From Alviniconcha marisindica (lineage: Eukaryota > Mollusca > Gastropoda > Provannidae), in NCBI GenBank assembly GCA_018857735.1, contig JABMCL010000954.1, forward strand, positions 346,001 to 410,000: a stretch of DNA of 64,000 nucleotides, read 5' to 3'. The notes beneath the pieces were generated by a model. It made no database searches and had not been told where the DNA came from. It saw only the letters and a list, made by a program, of their open reading frames with translations. Made by a program: the position numbers and the translations under genes. Positions 13,761 to 27,259 of this stretch are shown in pieces. Each line of letters opens with the position of its first letter. Positions within the stretch are counted from its first letter, which is position 1.

Positions 13761-14771
13761 AACACTCAAAAAAACGTAAAACTTAACTGAGGTATAGTCA
13801 TTCTTTCCCCAAGTCATTTTCATTCTGTACACAAAAAGCAGACTTCCTGACCTGTTTGCTTGTGAAGGAGAAGAAGTCGTGAGACCCAGCCTCCGAGTGG
13901 GGGTCAGGCATCAGCTTCACTCTCTTCAGACATGTCCGCCATTTGGGTTGCTCAGCTATCAGTCCCCCAAAAACACACACCCCCAAAAACACAAAAGGAT
14001 TAGCCGGTTAGTTCTCAGATTTTAATGTCCCATCAACTGCATATGATCACCTCAGACAAAAAACAAGACGAGCAAACTCTCACCAACAACAGTTTTCAAC
14101 AATCTTAAGTTTTGTTTTCCCTCGCTTCCTTTATTATCACCCTGCTATGACCTTGAAAATGAGAAAAGATCACTGAAGCCCGTACAAACTTGAAAACTTT
14201 GATAGAGACAATCATCAAGCATATGTACAAGTTTCAAAGGTTCAGTTAAGCATCATCTGAGAAAAACAACAACACGAATAAGACCAATACTGTGAATAAT
14301 GAAGCAAATCTTCTGACATGCTAATGTGAAGACAGAGAAGAAGAAACAGTTTTAAGGATTTCAAATTCTGCACTTTACTGGTGCGGTTTTCAAGTGACAG
14401 CGTCACAAGCAGGGTAGTGAAAGGGTTAAAGGACCACTGACTGCTCTGGATTCTCAGCAAAGGGGACCTTGCATGATCCCTGCATCTGTGCAGGTACCCA
14501 CCGAGGGTACTTGAAAGTAAAATCACAGCTGTGTCTCCACACATAATAATAATAATGATAATGGGGTCTTAGAGTGCCCTTTCTCAAGCAAACCCTAGGC
14601 ACGTACATTTTATAACCAAGCATAATATACCACCATCCACTCTTTACAATAACCTGCTGAAAAATGTTGAAAACTTGAATTATCATTGACAGTTTCCACT
14701 TAAATGCATTAAATTTAAAAATCATAAAAGTATTTGAAAAAGTGCAAAATCTTGTCCATAGAGACTATTCT

Positions 14772-14805
<34 letters not shown>

Positions 14806-17703
14806 TACACATGTTCCTCTAAGCATATAACTGTAACTGAATAAGCGTTCGACACACGTTTGACACACAAAGCTATTCACATTACCAGCTGCGTCTCGGG
14901 GTGTCTGGTCACTGCGGAACTTGGCTTTGACTGTCAGGCCAGCCACATAGTAATTCTTGAACCGAATCTCCCCCACCTTGCAGAGAAAACATAACATTGC
15001 TCACAAAGCGACATACGGACAGATTACTAACATCCTTAACCAAGGCCCTTGCCTGACACAGACGGGTGATCTGTGATAAATGTAGTGCTGTGATTAACTT
15101 TTGTTGGAGCAGCATCACTAATATGCATTTCCTCCCCCCCCCCCCCCCACCCCCATATACTTATAACCTGGAAATTTCATTTTTCCTGCATAGACATAAC
15201 ACACAAATGACTAGTTCACTGATTATGTGATCCCACACCTGTGTGGGCGCATAAGATCAAAGACCATCAAAATCACTGCATTATCTTCTATACGTACTTT
15301 TGATTCAATTATTATTTTTCTTATTAACGTCGCTTTTTTTTCTTTCTCCAAATATGTTTCTGTGTGATAACGCCAACAAAATTTGATGGCTCTGAATACA
15401 AAGAAATTTATAGTGTTAACCATTTAATGAAAATTGTAATGGTAGAAGAAATACGGTGTCACTGATTGTACACTTAGCCATGTCACAGTGTCCCACACAA
15501 ACAGGAACAAAATGTGGATGCTATGGCACAAAACAAAACATTGTACCGATAGTGCTAAACAAAATGGAGGGAGGACTGGGAATAAGCAAAATGCAAAGGA
15601 AAAACATCGCTTTTTTCTTTTTTAAATGATATCAATAACAGCGGATGGAGGAAGAATTCCCAAACACACCACACACACTTTTTCTTCTTCTTCTTCATTT
15701 TTTTGATAGGGAACAGAGAAAGGTCCACCAAGAAACATACTACACACACACACACGCACACCCAAAAGAATGAGTTGGGGTTGTATGTGTGTGTGGGGAG
15801 GGGGGGTGTATGGGTGGGTGTGCACACACGCGTGTGCACGCATGTGTGTGTGTGTGTGTGCATGCACGCACGCGCATTTGTGTGTGTGTGTGTGTGTGTG
15901 TGTTTGTCCATGTGCATGCGAGTGTATGTATTCTACACATATTTTCAATGTTGCTTCACAGGAAAAAACTAAACTGAGATGGAATGGAACCAAACCTGTA
16001 AACAAAGCACACACACAAAAGAATATGTTTTTTCTTTCCAACAGGAAATTCAGGGAGAGCTAAGATACAAACCACAAACACATCAAACAACTTCACAAGG
16101 AAAGAAGAAAGGACAGAACACTGGGAATTTACAGAATTGTGAGTTGGAAGAAAGACATCAAGCTAAAGTCAACCAGCAGCCTGGATGTTTTAAAGCTGAA
16201 GAAAAAGAAAAAGAAAAAAAAGAAAATCAGTGAGAAAAATTCAACCGTTATGGTACTATGGAGGGTGGGGCTGCTTACATTTGAAGTTCCGACATAAAGA
16301 ATCTGTGAAGGAAACAAAATCGCAGGAAAAAAAAAATCAGGTGCCATGGACATATTATTTAAAGTTGCCAAAACAAAGTGCTTTCTCAATATATTTCAGT
16401 GCTAAAAAAAAATAATAAAAAAATAAAATTAAAAAAATGAATAACTAATTTCATCAATTAAGTTTCCAAGATTAACAAAAGGTTGTGTGTGTGTGTCTTT
16501 TTGTTTTGTTTTTGTTTTTCCACAACCAGATTAACTTTCCATTGGACCTTCAAAAAAAAGAAAAAAAGAACTTGTGCATTTAACCAGATGGCCGGAAAAG
16601 TAACACTGCTGTCTGTGGCGAAGGTTAACATTTGAACAAAAGTGAATCAAGGGCTACGGAAGTGGAAAACATAGATTAAAAGCCTTCTATCAGTGCTGAT
16701 GAAACAGAGGATATTTTAACATCAAGCACAATTTTTGGGTCCTTTGAGTTGAAAGAGACATGAGGTCACTAAAAGAGAACGCTAAGGCAAATCTAGTACA
16801 TCCAGTATCAAAACCTGAGTTGGCCTTTTTTTCTTTTTTCCTTTCTTTCTTTCTTTTCTTTCCTTCTGTTTTTAGCCCATACACAAAACTACAACATGAT
16901 TAAATAATCAAGCAGAAAATCTCTTCTTCTTCTTTTCAGGCAACAATTAAACACACTACACATAAAAGACAACACTCTAACTTTTCTGAGTTAATTTGAC
17001 CTATTCATGAAAAAAGTAAAACAACGCAAAAAATCTTAATGCTACACAAAATAAATGGGTGGCAGTTATTTGTTGATCTAAGTGTTCCATGACCTATAGC
17101 TATTTTAATGGCAAACCAGCCTAAACATCAGTTTCAAAAGAAGCTAGAAAGTAAAACACAAATTTAAATTTATATCACAGCAATCCAATTCCAAGGACTG
17201 CAGGAAAACAGAAAGACAAAAATCCACACAATCAAAAAAAAAAAAAAAAAAAACTTTTTAAAAAACTAAATAGAAAACAATAAAATTTAGAAAAGAAAGA
17301 AAAGAAAAAGCTTTTCTCTATGCTTCTTATAAAATCTGATTGTATATCATTCATCTGACTGAAGTAGACAAAGCAGACAAGATCTATACTAACAGACATG
17401 CTGGAGATACAGACAGTTAGGGCTGAGCTGATTCCTTACCTTCAAGATACCACCCTTCAAAATATTAAAAACAAAACAAAAATCTCAGTTCATTTTCATT
17501 TCAATTTTTGTTCTTTATTATTATTATTATTTGAATATGAAATGCAATAACCCTAAATGCAGCAAACACAAAAACAAAACACAAAACACCCACACCCAAA
17601 CACCTTTGTTCAAGTTCATAATCAAACATCAGTTTTATACACCAATGAACCATACACAAATGCATGCATGGTCACGCACGCAGGTGCACGCGCATGCACG
17701 CAC

Positions 17704-17742
<39 letters not shown>

Positions 17743-20607
17743 GAGGCATGTACATGCACACACAGTGCATGCACAAAGACGCACACACACACACACACAC
17801 ATTAATGCACCCCCCACACAGTGCATGTGTGTGCGCGTGCACATACACACACACACACTACCAGAAGCAACACAGAGCTGAATGAATTTGAAGTGGGCCA
17901 TGGCCAAACAGAGACACTTTTCTGTTAACATTTAATTCCTGCATGCACATCACTCAGCAGCTTTTAAGAGCACATGAAATGGATCATTCTATCTACTGTA
18001 AATTGTGGTAACCTATACTGACTACCAACAAGCTAAAATGACAGAAAGTCTCCTCATCCACTTGTGAGACATGAAAACAAACAAAAAACATAATTACTAG
18101 GATGGCTAAGACTGTCAGTGTCTTCACTTTTGTTTAGCTTTGATTTTACCATGGAACAACCACTTTTCTGTTTTTGTTACATGTTTTTCTTATTATTTTT
18201 TAAAGCCACCATTTAGGCTGTCTTTTATTTGGCTTCAGTCTCCTTCAAAAGCACAACCAAAACAATAGACACATAACTCATGCTCAAAACAGACTTTTCT
18301 GTGCATTGTATCACACTCTGATTTGTATCACAATTACTGCTTAATCTGTTTGCAGTTGAAAAATGTTCACAAAAATCATTGTCAAAATACTGATAAGATT
18401 TCTGCTTTAAAAAAAAAATTAAAAAAATTATGATACACTGCAGTTTGGATACTGTTCAGTGAATAACTTTCAATTAAGATTCTAAACTATCTTGCTTAAA
18501 GCCATAAGGTTAGCTCTTAAATGAATTGTAAGATCATTAAGCGTGTATGATGCAAGTTATCCTCATCAAGCAGATAACACTGTCAAGCACACACTGTTCT
18601 CTTTACGGTCGACACAAACCTTTCCACAAAATACCACTCCACAAAGGTTTAGTTTACATTAGTTTTATACAGCAAGGTTGGCAGACTGCTGACTAGCACA
18701 TTATCATACAATCTAATACTGTAATACTCATAGGCTGATGTCTGCATAATATGTAACTCTTAACTAAAACACCAAAAAAAACAGAGATAACAAATCACTG
18801 GTGGGCAGGAGGAAAAAATCACAGTGAGCCTGACAAAAACCCAACAAAAAATATATTTAATTCAATATATAAAAAATATATTAAAAGAAAAAGGAGAACA
18901 CACTCAGAAGACCCACATTCAAAACGGTGAAATTACAACTTTCTGTTTCATCTCCAGACTCTTGTGACCTTGAACATGGGCCATGGTCACTAAAATGGAT
19001 ACAAAACAGTTAAACTCAATAGTGGTTATTGTCCTGCATATAGTTTGTGATACTGCAGTTAAAAACTGTCTGTGAAACTGCAAATATCAGTCTACCAGTG
19101 AGGGCACAAATGCGTCAACTATAGCCAGGGATAAACTGCGTACAACACACGCAAATGTGTAAGAAAAATGAGTATGGGTCAATCACTTTTTGCCTCCATG
19201 TAAAATGTGCAAAGGGTAGTCTGACTTTAAAAGTTGTTGAAAAGTGAGGAGGACACGGAGGAAGTGAGCACAGCAAGGCGCAGGGCAGGCACTGCTGCCA
19301 CTGTAGTTCTGTCTAGATTTATTCCTGTGGGTGGCACTGTCTAGCCCTCTATTGTTGTGCATATATATATTACACTCACAATCTAAAAAATGGTGATATA
19401 CACTACAGTATCCAGAACTGCATAAAATACTCACAAAACATGCAGAAAGGCAATCCCTGCATACATTTCCCTTGCTGGGTGCATGCGTGCATGCGTGCGT
19501 GCATGCGTGTTTAAGCGCATGTGGGTGTGTGGGTGGGTGGGTGCAATGTAACTCTGGCTGTTTAGCTTCCAGTGATGTATATATATATAATATAAACTGC
19601 TTGTTATCATCATTATTGTTCTTTCCGCTTGTGCTGTCTCAAAATGGGTGAATTTCATATATGACTTCTGTGCAGTGCACCAGACTCAGTTTTAATAGCA
19701 GAGGTTCGCGCTTTACAAATATTCCATTATTATTATCATTACTATAAAGGACAATCATATCTATTCATGTATACCATTAGGCATTACACTAGTGTGCTGC
19801 TTGTTTGTTACTGTTCCTTCAGGCTAAAAAACAAACAAAAAAACCTCTGCGATTCAGCCAACACTGGATGTGAAACCATTTCCGTACACCAGTGCAAAGG
19901 TACATTTTTTAAAATTAAAGTACAGTGCTACCCACTACAGCGCCAGCTGCATTCTGACCTCAAGGATTTCAATAATGGAGTTTGTTATGTTGTGAAGATT
20001 ACAATTGCTGAAAGAAATCCTGACGTGAAACTCATATTCAGCAACAGAAACACTGATTCCAATCATCACACAGACACACATTTCACAATGACAAGCAAAA
20101 AAGAACTGTGCAGTTCGCTTCTTCTTTTTTCTTCTTCTTCTTCTTTTTTTTCTTCCAGTAACAAAAAACAAATTAATAAAAATAAAAAAATAAAATATAT
20201 GCAAATAAATTTGAATAATTTTTTCTTCTTTTTCTACAAAATAAAACAACAAAAATGTAGCAGACTATCCAAAAAATGTCAACTGAAACTGTGTGATGAC
20301 AATACAAAGCTTTCATTGCAGCTCAAAATGCCTGTGCTTCCACTGTGCTACACATTCACTAAGTTCATCAATGACATACATGGTTTTCATCCAAAATGTC
20401 CCAACGGTTTTCCTGCAATAGTCACACAGTTACATATTTTGTTAGTTTTGGTTACAAATGATGTGAAATGTCCAATTTTGTTGTTGTTTTTCTGCTATAA
20501 TTTAAAGTTTATATTGATCACCCTTATTAGTCGTCACAATATTGATACAATGATAGATAATAGGATCAAACACAAGCACAAGCACACACACACACACACA
20601 CACACAC

Positions 20608-20649
<42 letters not shown>

Positions 20650-20652
20650 ACA

Positions 20653-20697
<45 letters not shown>

Positions 20698-22779
20698 GAG
20701 TGACACACATGCAGTTAGTCTTCAAATCACCCCACAAGCACATCACTGCTATCAGCCCCAATCAGTATACGTGTATAACTTTTCTGTAAAGTTCTGCCAA
20801 AAAAATATATCATCAAAGTAGGAACAAGGATACTCTTCCCTCATCCCTTCTCTCTCTCTCTCTCTCTACCTCTCTGTCTCTCTGCGATGTTTTCATTAAA
20901 CTAGAAGAACAAAAACTTTGTAGCCTGAGAGGGGTCACTCATTAATCTACCTTGATTTTATATAATATTGCATTTCAACAAAATCAAAGAGGTTTTAATT
21001 TCAGTGTATCTCTGTGTTACTGCAAAATTCTGAGATGGTCATTTCAAATGCCTTATATTTAGTCGTGGCACAGCTGTGCACAGTATTTCACACATAGATC
21101 ATTCCATTCAAGAACTCCCCCCCCCCCCCCTCCCCCCCTTTTTTTTTAAAATGGACATTTAATGAATGAACAGGTGAAGTAATAAAAACATAAAAAAATG
21201 CTCTCAACCATCTGTAAAACACTTGAAGTTACAAGTGTTATGTGTTATACTTATAGTCAGGCTTCCTTACGACTGCTTTACAGCTTAATTATAGGACTGT
21301 TGTTGTTGTTTTTCCCCACTTTGTGTAGATCACACATATATATATATATATATATCTTGAAAGACTCTTATAAGTTTAAGTCCAAGCTAAAACATTGCAC
21401 TGAGTCATTCCAGTGATCTGATACTCAAGGTCTGACAGCTTGTGACAATATATTTGAAACTGAAAAGAAAAACAAAACCACAGTGGCAGACAGGGAATGG
21501 GAAGACAGTGTTTACTGATAATTTATAAGCATTATATCATTCTTGACAAATCTAAAGTAATGTCACCTCGATCCCCACGGTGCTATTATCCTGAAAAAAC
21601 AAAAAATGTTTGTTGTTTTAAGCTGTCTTTTTGGGGGTGGGAAGCAGGGGGGGAGGTGGGGGGTAGGGGGGGTGGAGGGAGTTGGGGATCCTACAATGAT
21701 ACCAAATGGGAACACCAGTACCAACTCCTCCTTCAAACCGTGAACAACACTAAGTGCCTGGGACTGTGATAGTGGGAGTTTCCCTGTATTCAACCTGGTC
21801 ATGGGATACATGCATCAAGAACATCATCACAAATGTAAACCACTCCCTGGGCTTGCTGTGTATAAGCCTCAAGATAGGGTCTGCCACAGCAAATAATCAG
21901 GCATGAAAGCATGTTTCCCCACCGCCGGAAATAGTGGATTACAGCTTCTCTGTACTGTATGCATATATATATGCACGCTTCCATTTAAAAAAAAGTCAAA
22001 GAATTTAATACTGTGCATAAATTGGCAGCTCACTGGGTACAGCATCACTACTGCCAGAGACCAAGTGTGGGCCTGATGATCCAGTTCCCCAACTGGCCCT
22101 CTCTTCAAGAATACAGAATAAGATACAGGCCGTGGAACTGTTGGAAATTCCATGATAACTTCATCACTGTAGTGGCTAATACAGCACCAACTGACCAAGC
22201 CAACAGTGAAGCACTCCAAGATAAGGCTATTCTCTCTCCTGCCCTGAAATATACGGTGGAACCAACTGTTTCAGATTTTCACTCTTGCTGCACACAGTCA
22301 TCACTGATCAACAGGAACTGTCTGCCCTATGGAGACCACCACTGCAGAAAGATCTTGGAATTGTTCCAGTCCTGGCTTTCTCATGTCTCAAACTCTTCAA
22401 GTATATAAGTCATCCCCCCCCCCCCCCTCCCCCCTCCCCTTACACCGTCCTCCTTCCACCCCATCTTTCAGTCTTCATACTCATAGTTCGGCTGAAGCCG
22501 TAATTGTAAAGTTCTCAACACAATACATGAGGTCAGTGACAAATATAAGACAATATACACGTTTAAAACAAATGATATGAATATCAGACTGTGCAGCACT
22601 AGCACAATTACACATATAATACACAGAGCATGAATAATAAAACAATGAATTACCTCTGGGCTCATTATGTTTGGAAAGGTAATATCAATCACTTTGCAAC
22701 CACATAGCATGTCCACTTTAACATCACCAAGCATAAGATTAACGGGATTTTTGATCGTACAGTTCAGTGGTTTTTCCAT
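12001..22779 (-). CDS. NICN1: Nicolin-1, tubulin polyglutamylase complex subunit
   Basis: NICN1 is a non-catalytic subunit of the neuronal/ciliary tubulin polyglutamylase complex that includes TTLL1. Five exons are supported: 22654-22779, 14886-14976, 13852-13955, 12892-13002 and 12459-12536. Their phases (0, 1, 0, 0, 0) match and give 170 codons without a stop. Recognisable blocks in order are KVIDITFP, GEIRFKNYYVAG, PKWRTCLK, KLMPDPHSE, SLRLILQQPSPVW and GPK with PAWL. All align to vertebrate nicolin-1 (IDVTFP, EITFKNYY, LMPDPHSE, LRLILRQPSPLW, GPK). The start is the first ATG of exon 1, 87 nt from a YY1-like motif. The C-terminal ~40 residues are unresolved: a candidate last exon at 12001-12066 fits in phase, but the conserved block expected just before it was not found. 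Intron 1 is 7.7 kb and full of microsatellites. Confidence 0.9.
12459..12536 (-). CDS. NICN1: NICN1 exon 5
   Basis: Acceptor GATTAG, donor GAG/GTGAGG. It encodes 26 residues from GPKTSPLPAW. The GPK and W positions match the family, and the phase is 0 on both sides. Confidence 0.87.
12656..12702. repeat. (GT)n microsatellite in NICN1 intron 4
   Basis: A simple GT run on the plus strand, preceded by a short ACCAACCAATCAA array at 12538-12650. Confidence 0.95.
12892..13002 (-). CDS. NICN1: NICN1 exon 4
   Basis: Acceptor GCTTCAG, donor GGG/GTCAGT. It encodes 37 residues including SLRLILQQPSPVW. Confidence 0.94.
13621..13760. repeat. (CA)n/(TAGA)n compound microsatellite in NICN1 intron 3
   Basis: CA, TA, TAGA and CATG segments lead into a 70-bp CA run. 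Confidence 0.95.
13852..13955 (-). CDS. NICN1: NICN1 exon 3
   Basis: Acceptor CTGATAG, donor GTCAGG. It encodes EQPKWRTCLK and the diagnostic LMPDPHSE motif, ending FTSKQ in phase 0. Confidence 0.95.
14886..14976 (-). CDS. NICN1: NICN1 exon 2
   Basis: Acceptor CTCTGCAAG, donor GTAATG. It encodes VGEIRFKNYYVAG and joins exon 1 without alignment gaps relative to the family. Confidence 0.92.
15738..15902. repeat. CA-to-GT compound microsatellite
   Basis: CA repeats at 15743-15765 are followed, after a G-rich stretch, by GT/GTGC repeats on the same strand. The pair could form a hairpin. Confidence 0.9.
17698..17860. repeat. (CA)n array with GCATG interruptions
   Basis: Several CA runs separated by GCATGTACATG-like segments. 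Confidence 0.9.
20573..20700. repeat. (CA)n microsatellite
   Basis: About 125 bp of CA with occasional CC interruptions. Confidence 0.95.
22654..22779 (-). CDS. NICN1: NICN1 exon 1
   Basis: ATG at 22777-22779, 42 codons, ending SPE before GTAATT (phase 0). It contains KVIDITFPN, equivalent to the vertebrate VIDVTFPS block. Confidence 0.9.
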
Positions 22780-23125
22780 GGCGCTGGAAATTCTTAGACT
22801 TCTTCAATAAAGAACACAAAAGAAAATTGCAAAATATGCCCAAACTCTATCAGTCTCACAACGCTGCCATCTTGCGTCCTCAGCAACGCATCGAGAAGAG
22901 TTGCTGTTCTTGGATTTCTGACGTCAGATTTGTACTACATTTGTAAGATTTGTAATAAAATATAAAAAAAAGGAAATTGATTTTTTTGATGGAGAAGAAA
23001 CTTAAATGGTAATACAAATTGCTGAATATATGAAAAATGAAAAATGTCATAAGAAATATCTTTGCTATGTGTATGAAGTTTCATCACGGATTGGCGAGAA
23101 GAGTTGCCGGTGCTTCGAAATCAAG
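22780..23125. promoter_or_regulatory. Bidirectional NICN1/CAPZA promoter interval
   Basis: The two start codons are 346 bp apart and diverge. A palindromic CRE (TGACGTCA, 22919-22926) lies between them. GCCATCTTG (22866-22874) and its complement CAAGATGGC (23122-23130, over the CAPZA ATG) are YY1-type motifs placed the same way relative to each gene. GAGAAGAGTTGC occurs near 22893 and near 23096. No TATA box was seen. A shared promoter is inferred. Confidence 0.6.
22919..22926. promoter_or_regulatory. Full palindromic CRE (CREB/ATF site)
   Basis: Perfect TGACGTCA, 140 bp from the NICN1 ATG and 200 bp from the CAPZA ATG. Confidence 0.55.
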
Positions 23126-23130
23126 ATGGC
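23122..23130 (+). promoter_or_regulatory. CAPZA: YY1-like motif overlapping the CAPZA start codon
   Basis: CAAGATGGC contains the initiator ATG. This is a frequent arrangement in TATA-less housekeeping genes. Confidence 0.45.
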
Positions 23131-23167
23131 TGACGACTCAGACGAACCCATTTCTGCCCAAGAAAAG
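23126..23167 (+). CDS. CAPZA: CAPZA exon 1
   Basis: Encodes [14 protein letters not shown], then a GTTTGT donor, phase 0. Short and acidic as in other CapZ alpha N-termini. Confidence 0.95.
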
Positions 23168-25095
23168 GTTTGTATGCTTTTTATTGCAGCAATAACTGGT
23201 GATCACAGCTGATGGTCGTTATGATTTAACATCTTTCCATGTCTTTGTAATAATTTTAAGCAGTTTCATGCAGAGGCATCGACATTATCTTTGGTGAGAA
23301 AAGGGGAGGGGCGGTCCGCTTTGACAGACAACTTCCGCCTCCGACGTCTGCTATGACTTGAAGCCGGCGACAAATTATTTGTCTTTATTCAAATGCAAAG
23401 ACTGCAGTATTGCAACATTTTTGTATCGCTGTTGTATGTTTCCTTGTACTGCATATCCATGGCAGGTGGTAATGCTACCAAGTACAAGTTAGGAGTCTGT
23501 GACTTTGTGTGTTTGTCATTGGGTTGTTGCCAACCTGTTGATCAGTTTTGATGACAGGTGATTAGTCACACACAAATTTGAGGACGCGGAAAAAATAGGG
23601 GGCTTGGGGGAGAGAGAAAGTGGATTAATGAATTTGTTTGTGAATTTTAAGTGGTGTGAACATTATATCTGAAAAACATACAAGCACTGAAGCAGCTGTT
23701 AGTGTTACATTCATAATCATAAAACAACTTAATCTTTTCTATTACTGTGTAACAAATTATAGAAACAGGAAGAAAGATAAATGTAAGCATTGCTGATTAA
23801 ACTTTTTGCATTCCATGAAACCCTTTGGACGTATGTCCAGTGCATGCATTTCCTGGGACACATAAAAAATTATGTGGGTGAATACTTAATGTTGTGTAAA
23901 TTATACTTGATTTTTTCCTCTTTTTTTTTCTTTTTTCTTCCTTTCCCCCCCAAAGTCTACAGGGGCCTGTCTGTGCATAGGGTTTGGATATTTGATTTTG
24001 ACTGACTGTTCAGTGTGAAATAACTTGTCACTGTCTTGGCATTAGCAACAGAAGTGTGCAAACAGAATCAGAATGTGGTGACCCCACCACATCCAGGTAG
24101 TTCAGTTTTTGTCTCAGTCTCAGAACCAGCAGCTACTTCTGCTTAATACTTTACACTGACTCATTTCTTGAGAAGTGCACATTCTCCCAAACCTTCCGGC
24201 TGTGGGGTACTACTACTGGTACCACAGATGCATAAATGAAGGTCCCCTCTGTTGAAAACCCAGAGCTGACAGCTGTTCTCTCTTTATAGTTTAATTTTAA
24301 AGCCTGGAGTAGGTCAGAACACAGCTGTACATGCTTTGCCACTGCCAAAAACTTCTTCCTTGTCCTAATTTCTACCTTCCCAATCCATTCACCTTCATTT
24401 TTTCCAAATCTTCTCCCAACCTTGTAACTACTTTAGTTTTGGCTCAAACAGAGTCTCAGAATAAAATAGGTCTCCCAGCTCATAGTCACAAGCAATTTAA
24501 AGCCTCAGTTACTGTGAAAATTTGCTTTTGCTTTGCATCATTCTGTAGTTGGGCAAATGGGCAGGGCTTTGAGGGGGCATAAATCATGAAGAGAAAGATG
24601 CAGTTCAGCAACTGTGAAAGTAATGGCTGGCCTTGGAATGTTGAAGAGACTGATGTGTGTGAAACTGAAAGCACAGTACTGTCCACATCAGTAGACAAGC
24701 CCTGCCCATTTGTATTCAAATTGTCCTTGGCTTGCTTCAAAGCTTTCTGAGTCTTGAAATAAGACAAAATTCACTTTCATCAACACAATGATTTAGCAGT
24801 CTATATAGAAAGCTGAGAGTGAATTTTATGTTCATGCCAAGTGTCCTATTTAACTTTTCAAGTAGTGGTCTGATTTTCAGATATTTGTGATTAACCAGCA
24901 GCAATATGACTGTGTCATACTTTGAAGAGAATTTGTGTAAAATTTCCCAGCGCACTATTTATAGGCAGGCTGACCCTTTAAGAACCCCATATCGGGAATA
25001 CTTTAAAAGTTTAATAATAATATAAATAACACTATTTATAAAGCACAAAATCTTCTCCATTGAGACAATTCTAAGCATGCACACACACACACACA

Positions 25096-25169
<74 letters not shown>

Positions 25170-27226
25170 AGCATACTGACTATACAAAACTTAACTTACA
25201 CACAACTTAAAACAGAGACTTGAGACTGATGAAGACATGATTACTTTCATAGTTCTGCAATAATCTCCATTACCTGATTTATAAATTACAGCTTTCACTA
25301 TTCAAATCCTTGAAGTCTTGAGTACAGCTGCTTGAATGGTTGGTAGCACTGTAAGTGTAAGTGTTAGTGGTATGTATTCATTGCAGTATGTACATGTGTT
25401 GGGGAATAGTTGTCCATACTACCTTCTCTACCGACTTTGGGTGAACCTCACAGTTTTAGTTGAGGAATACTAGCAAACAACCAGACAGCAAATCTTCATT
25501 TACTGTACTCATATGGTTTGTAATGACAGTTGCACATTACAAGATTTCCTGAATTGCTTTTTTGCAAGTTGTTGAGACTGTTTGTTATTACTGTCAGCTG
25601 CAGTCATATAAAATATATATTATATATATATAATTAACTTTACGTTTTTGAGTATTCTTATGGTGATTTTAGGAAGCATTATATATAAAGGTTATTTGTT
25701 ACTGTCAAAAACAGTGTTTTACCTTCTTTTCTTTTCTTCTGTTTTTTTTTTGGGGGGGGCACATAATCTAACCAAAATGCCCCATCTCACAGAAAATTCA
25801 AGCAAAATGGTGATTAATCAGACTATTCACTAATTCAGAGGTTTCATTAGACTGACGTCTGCTGTTTTTTATCATTGATTTTTTTTTTATTTTAACAACT
25901 ACAATTGCATCAAGAAAAATATAAGGTGCCGGTATGTACCAGTAAAAATCTCCCCCCTCCTCCATACTGTTTCTGTAAGTGTAAGCATCAGCTTGTTCAA
26001 CTTCCATATATAATACATATATATATCATTTATAGTTATGGCAAATCCTCTTGAGCCCCAAGCACCTAGCTGCAGCTTAGATCTGTCTTCACCAGGGTGA
26101 TTGGGCCATAAACCTAGGCAGGTTGCCAGTTCAGAAACTCACATTGGCAGGCAGACATGCTTGTGTGATGCTGTATCACTTATCAGTGCTCTTGGGTCTT
26201 TCAACAATTCAACAAGAGAAAGGGGTGTCTGCTGGTGTCACCCAAATTTTGAGAAAAGGTCACCAGCAGCAGCACTGCATGAGCAAATCAAAGTTGTTGT
26301 ATTGAAGTTGTTGCACCAGTCAAGTCTGGAAGCTGCAGTTTACACAAAGATACAGTTGAGGAGAAGTGATGCATGTGAGACTGTGTTGGTTCAAGTAGTG
26401 GCCAGACAAAGTTGATTACATACCTGTACTGTGCTGCCCTTCCAATAAAACACCGCCAAGTTCAGATTTGAAAGTGCCAGTGAGACTTATTTCTCCCAAG
26501 TGAAACTTGAATGTTGTTCACATTTTCTATTTTACAAGGGCTTGATTTTTGCTGTTTTTTTATTACCTACCTGTAATGTATTGCCCTTCCAATAAAACAC
26601 CACCAAGTTCACATTTGAAAGTGCCAGTGAGACTTATTTCTCCCATGTGAAACTTGAATGTTGTTCATATTTTCTATTTTACAAGGGCTTGATTTTCGCA
26701 GTTTTTGACAAAACAAACAAACACACAAACAGAGCAAAGACTGAGTAGCACAAATAATAATAATGATGAAATCATTCTGGTGTGTTTTCAGCTGAAAGTG
26801 GCTTCAAACTTTATTCTTCATGCACCGCCTGGGGAGTTCAATGAAGTTTTCAATGGTGAGTGGAAATAGTAGTGGAATTCAATAAGAAAAGATGGATAGG
26901 TGTGTAAGATGTTAACATTATAACAATGATCATGTTAGACATTTTTTCAAATCAGTGTGACATCTATAACATATAAGGTGGCAAAAGTTGTTCGCAGAAA
27001 CCAATCAGGTAATTACTGTAACCAGTCAGATACACAGCCGCCCATGCAACTACTAGAACTGTACTAGCAAACACCCAGCTCCCTTCCCTGCCTAGAACAC
27101 ACACACACACACACATGCATGCACACACACATACACACACATATGCTCATGCGCACATACATACACACACATGCACACGCACGCACACACATACATGCAC
27201 AAACACATACATGCATGCCCACACAT

Positions 27227-27259
<33 letters not shown>

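Larger units (their letters stand above)
14977..22653 (-). other. NICN1: NICN1 intron 1 (7.7 kb)
   Basis: No conserved coding was seen. It contains CA-rich arrays at 15738-15902, 17698-17860 and 20573-20700, poly-A/T patches, and a G-rich patch at 21634-21685. A SINE-like tail (GCGCTTTACAAATA plus TTATTA) lies at 19706-19747. The long open frame over 19767-20789 on the plus strand is low-complexity and reads through the CA array. Confidence 0.6.

Noticed and set aside
19767..20789. 340-codon open frame on the plus strand
   Set aside because: It is low-complexity, runs through poly-S and CA-repeat (THTH) sequence, and lies inside NICN1 intron 1 with no domain.
22013..22408. 131-codon plus-strand frame in NICN1 intron 1
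   Set aside because: No domain, not flanked by splice sites, and overlapped by equally open frames on the other strand.
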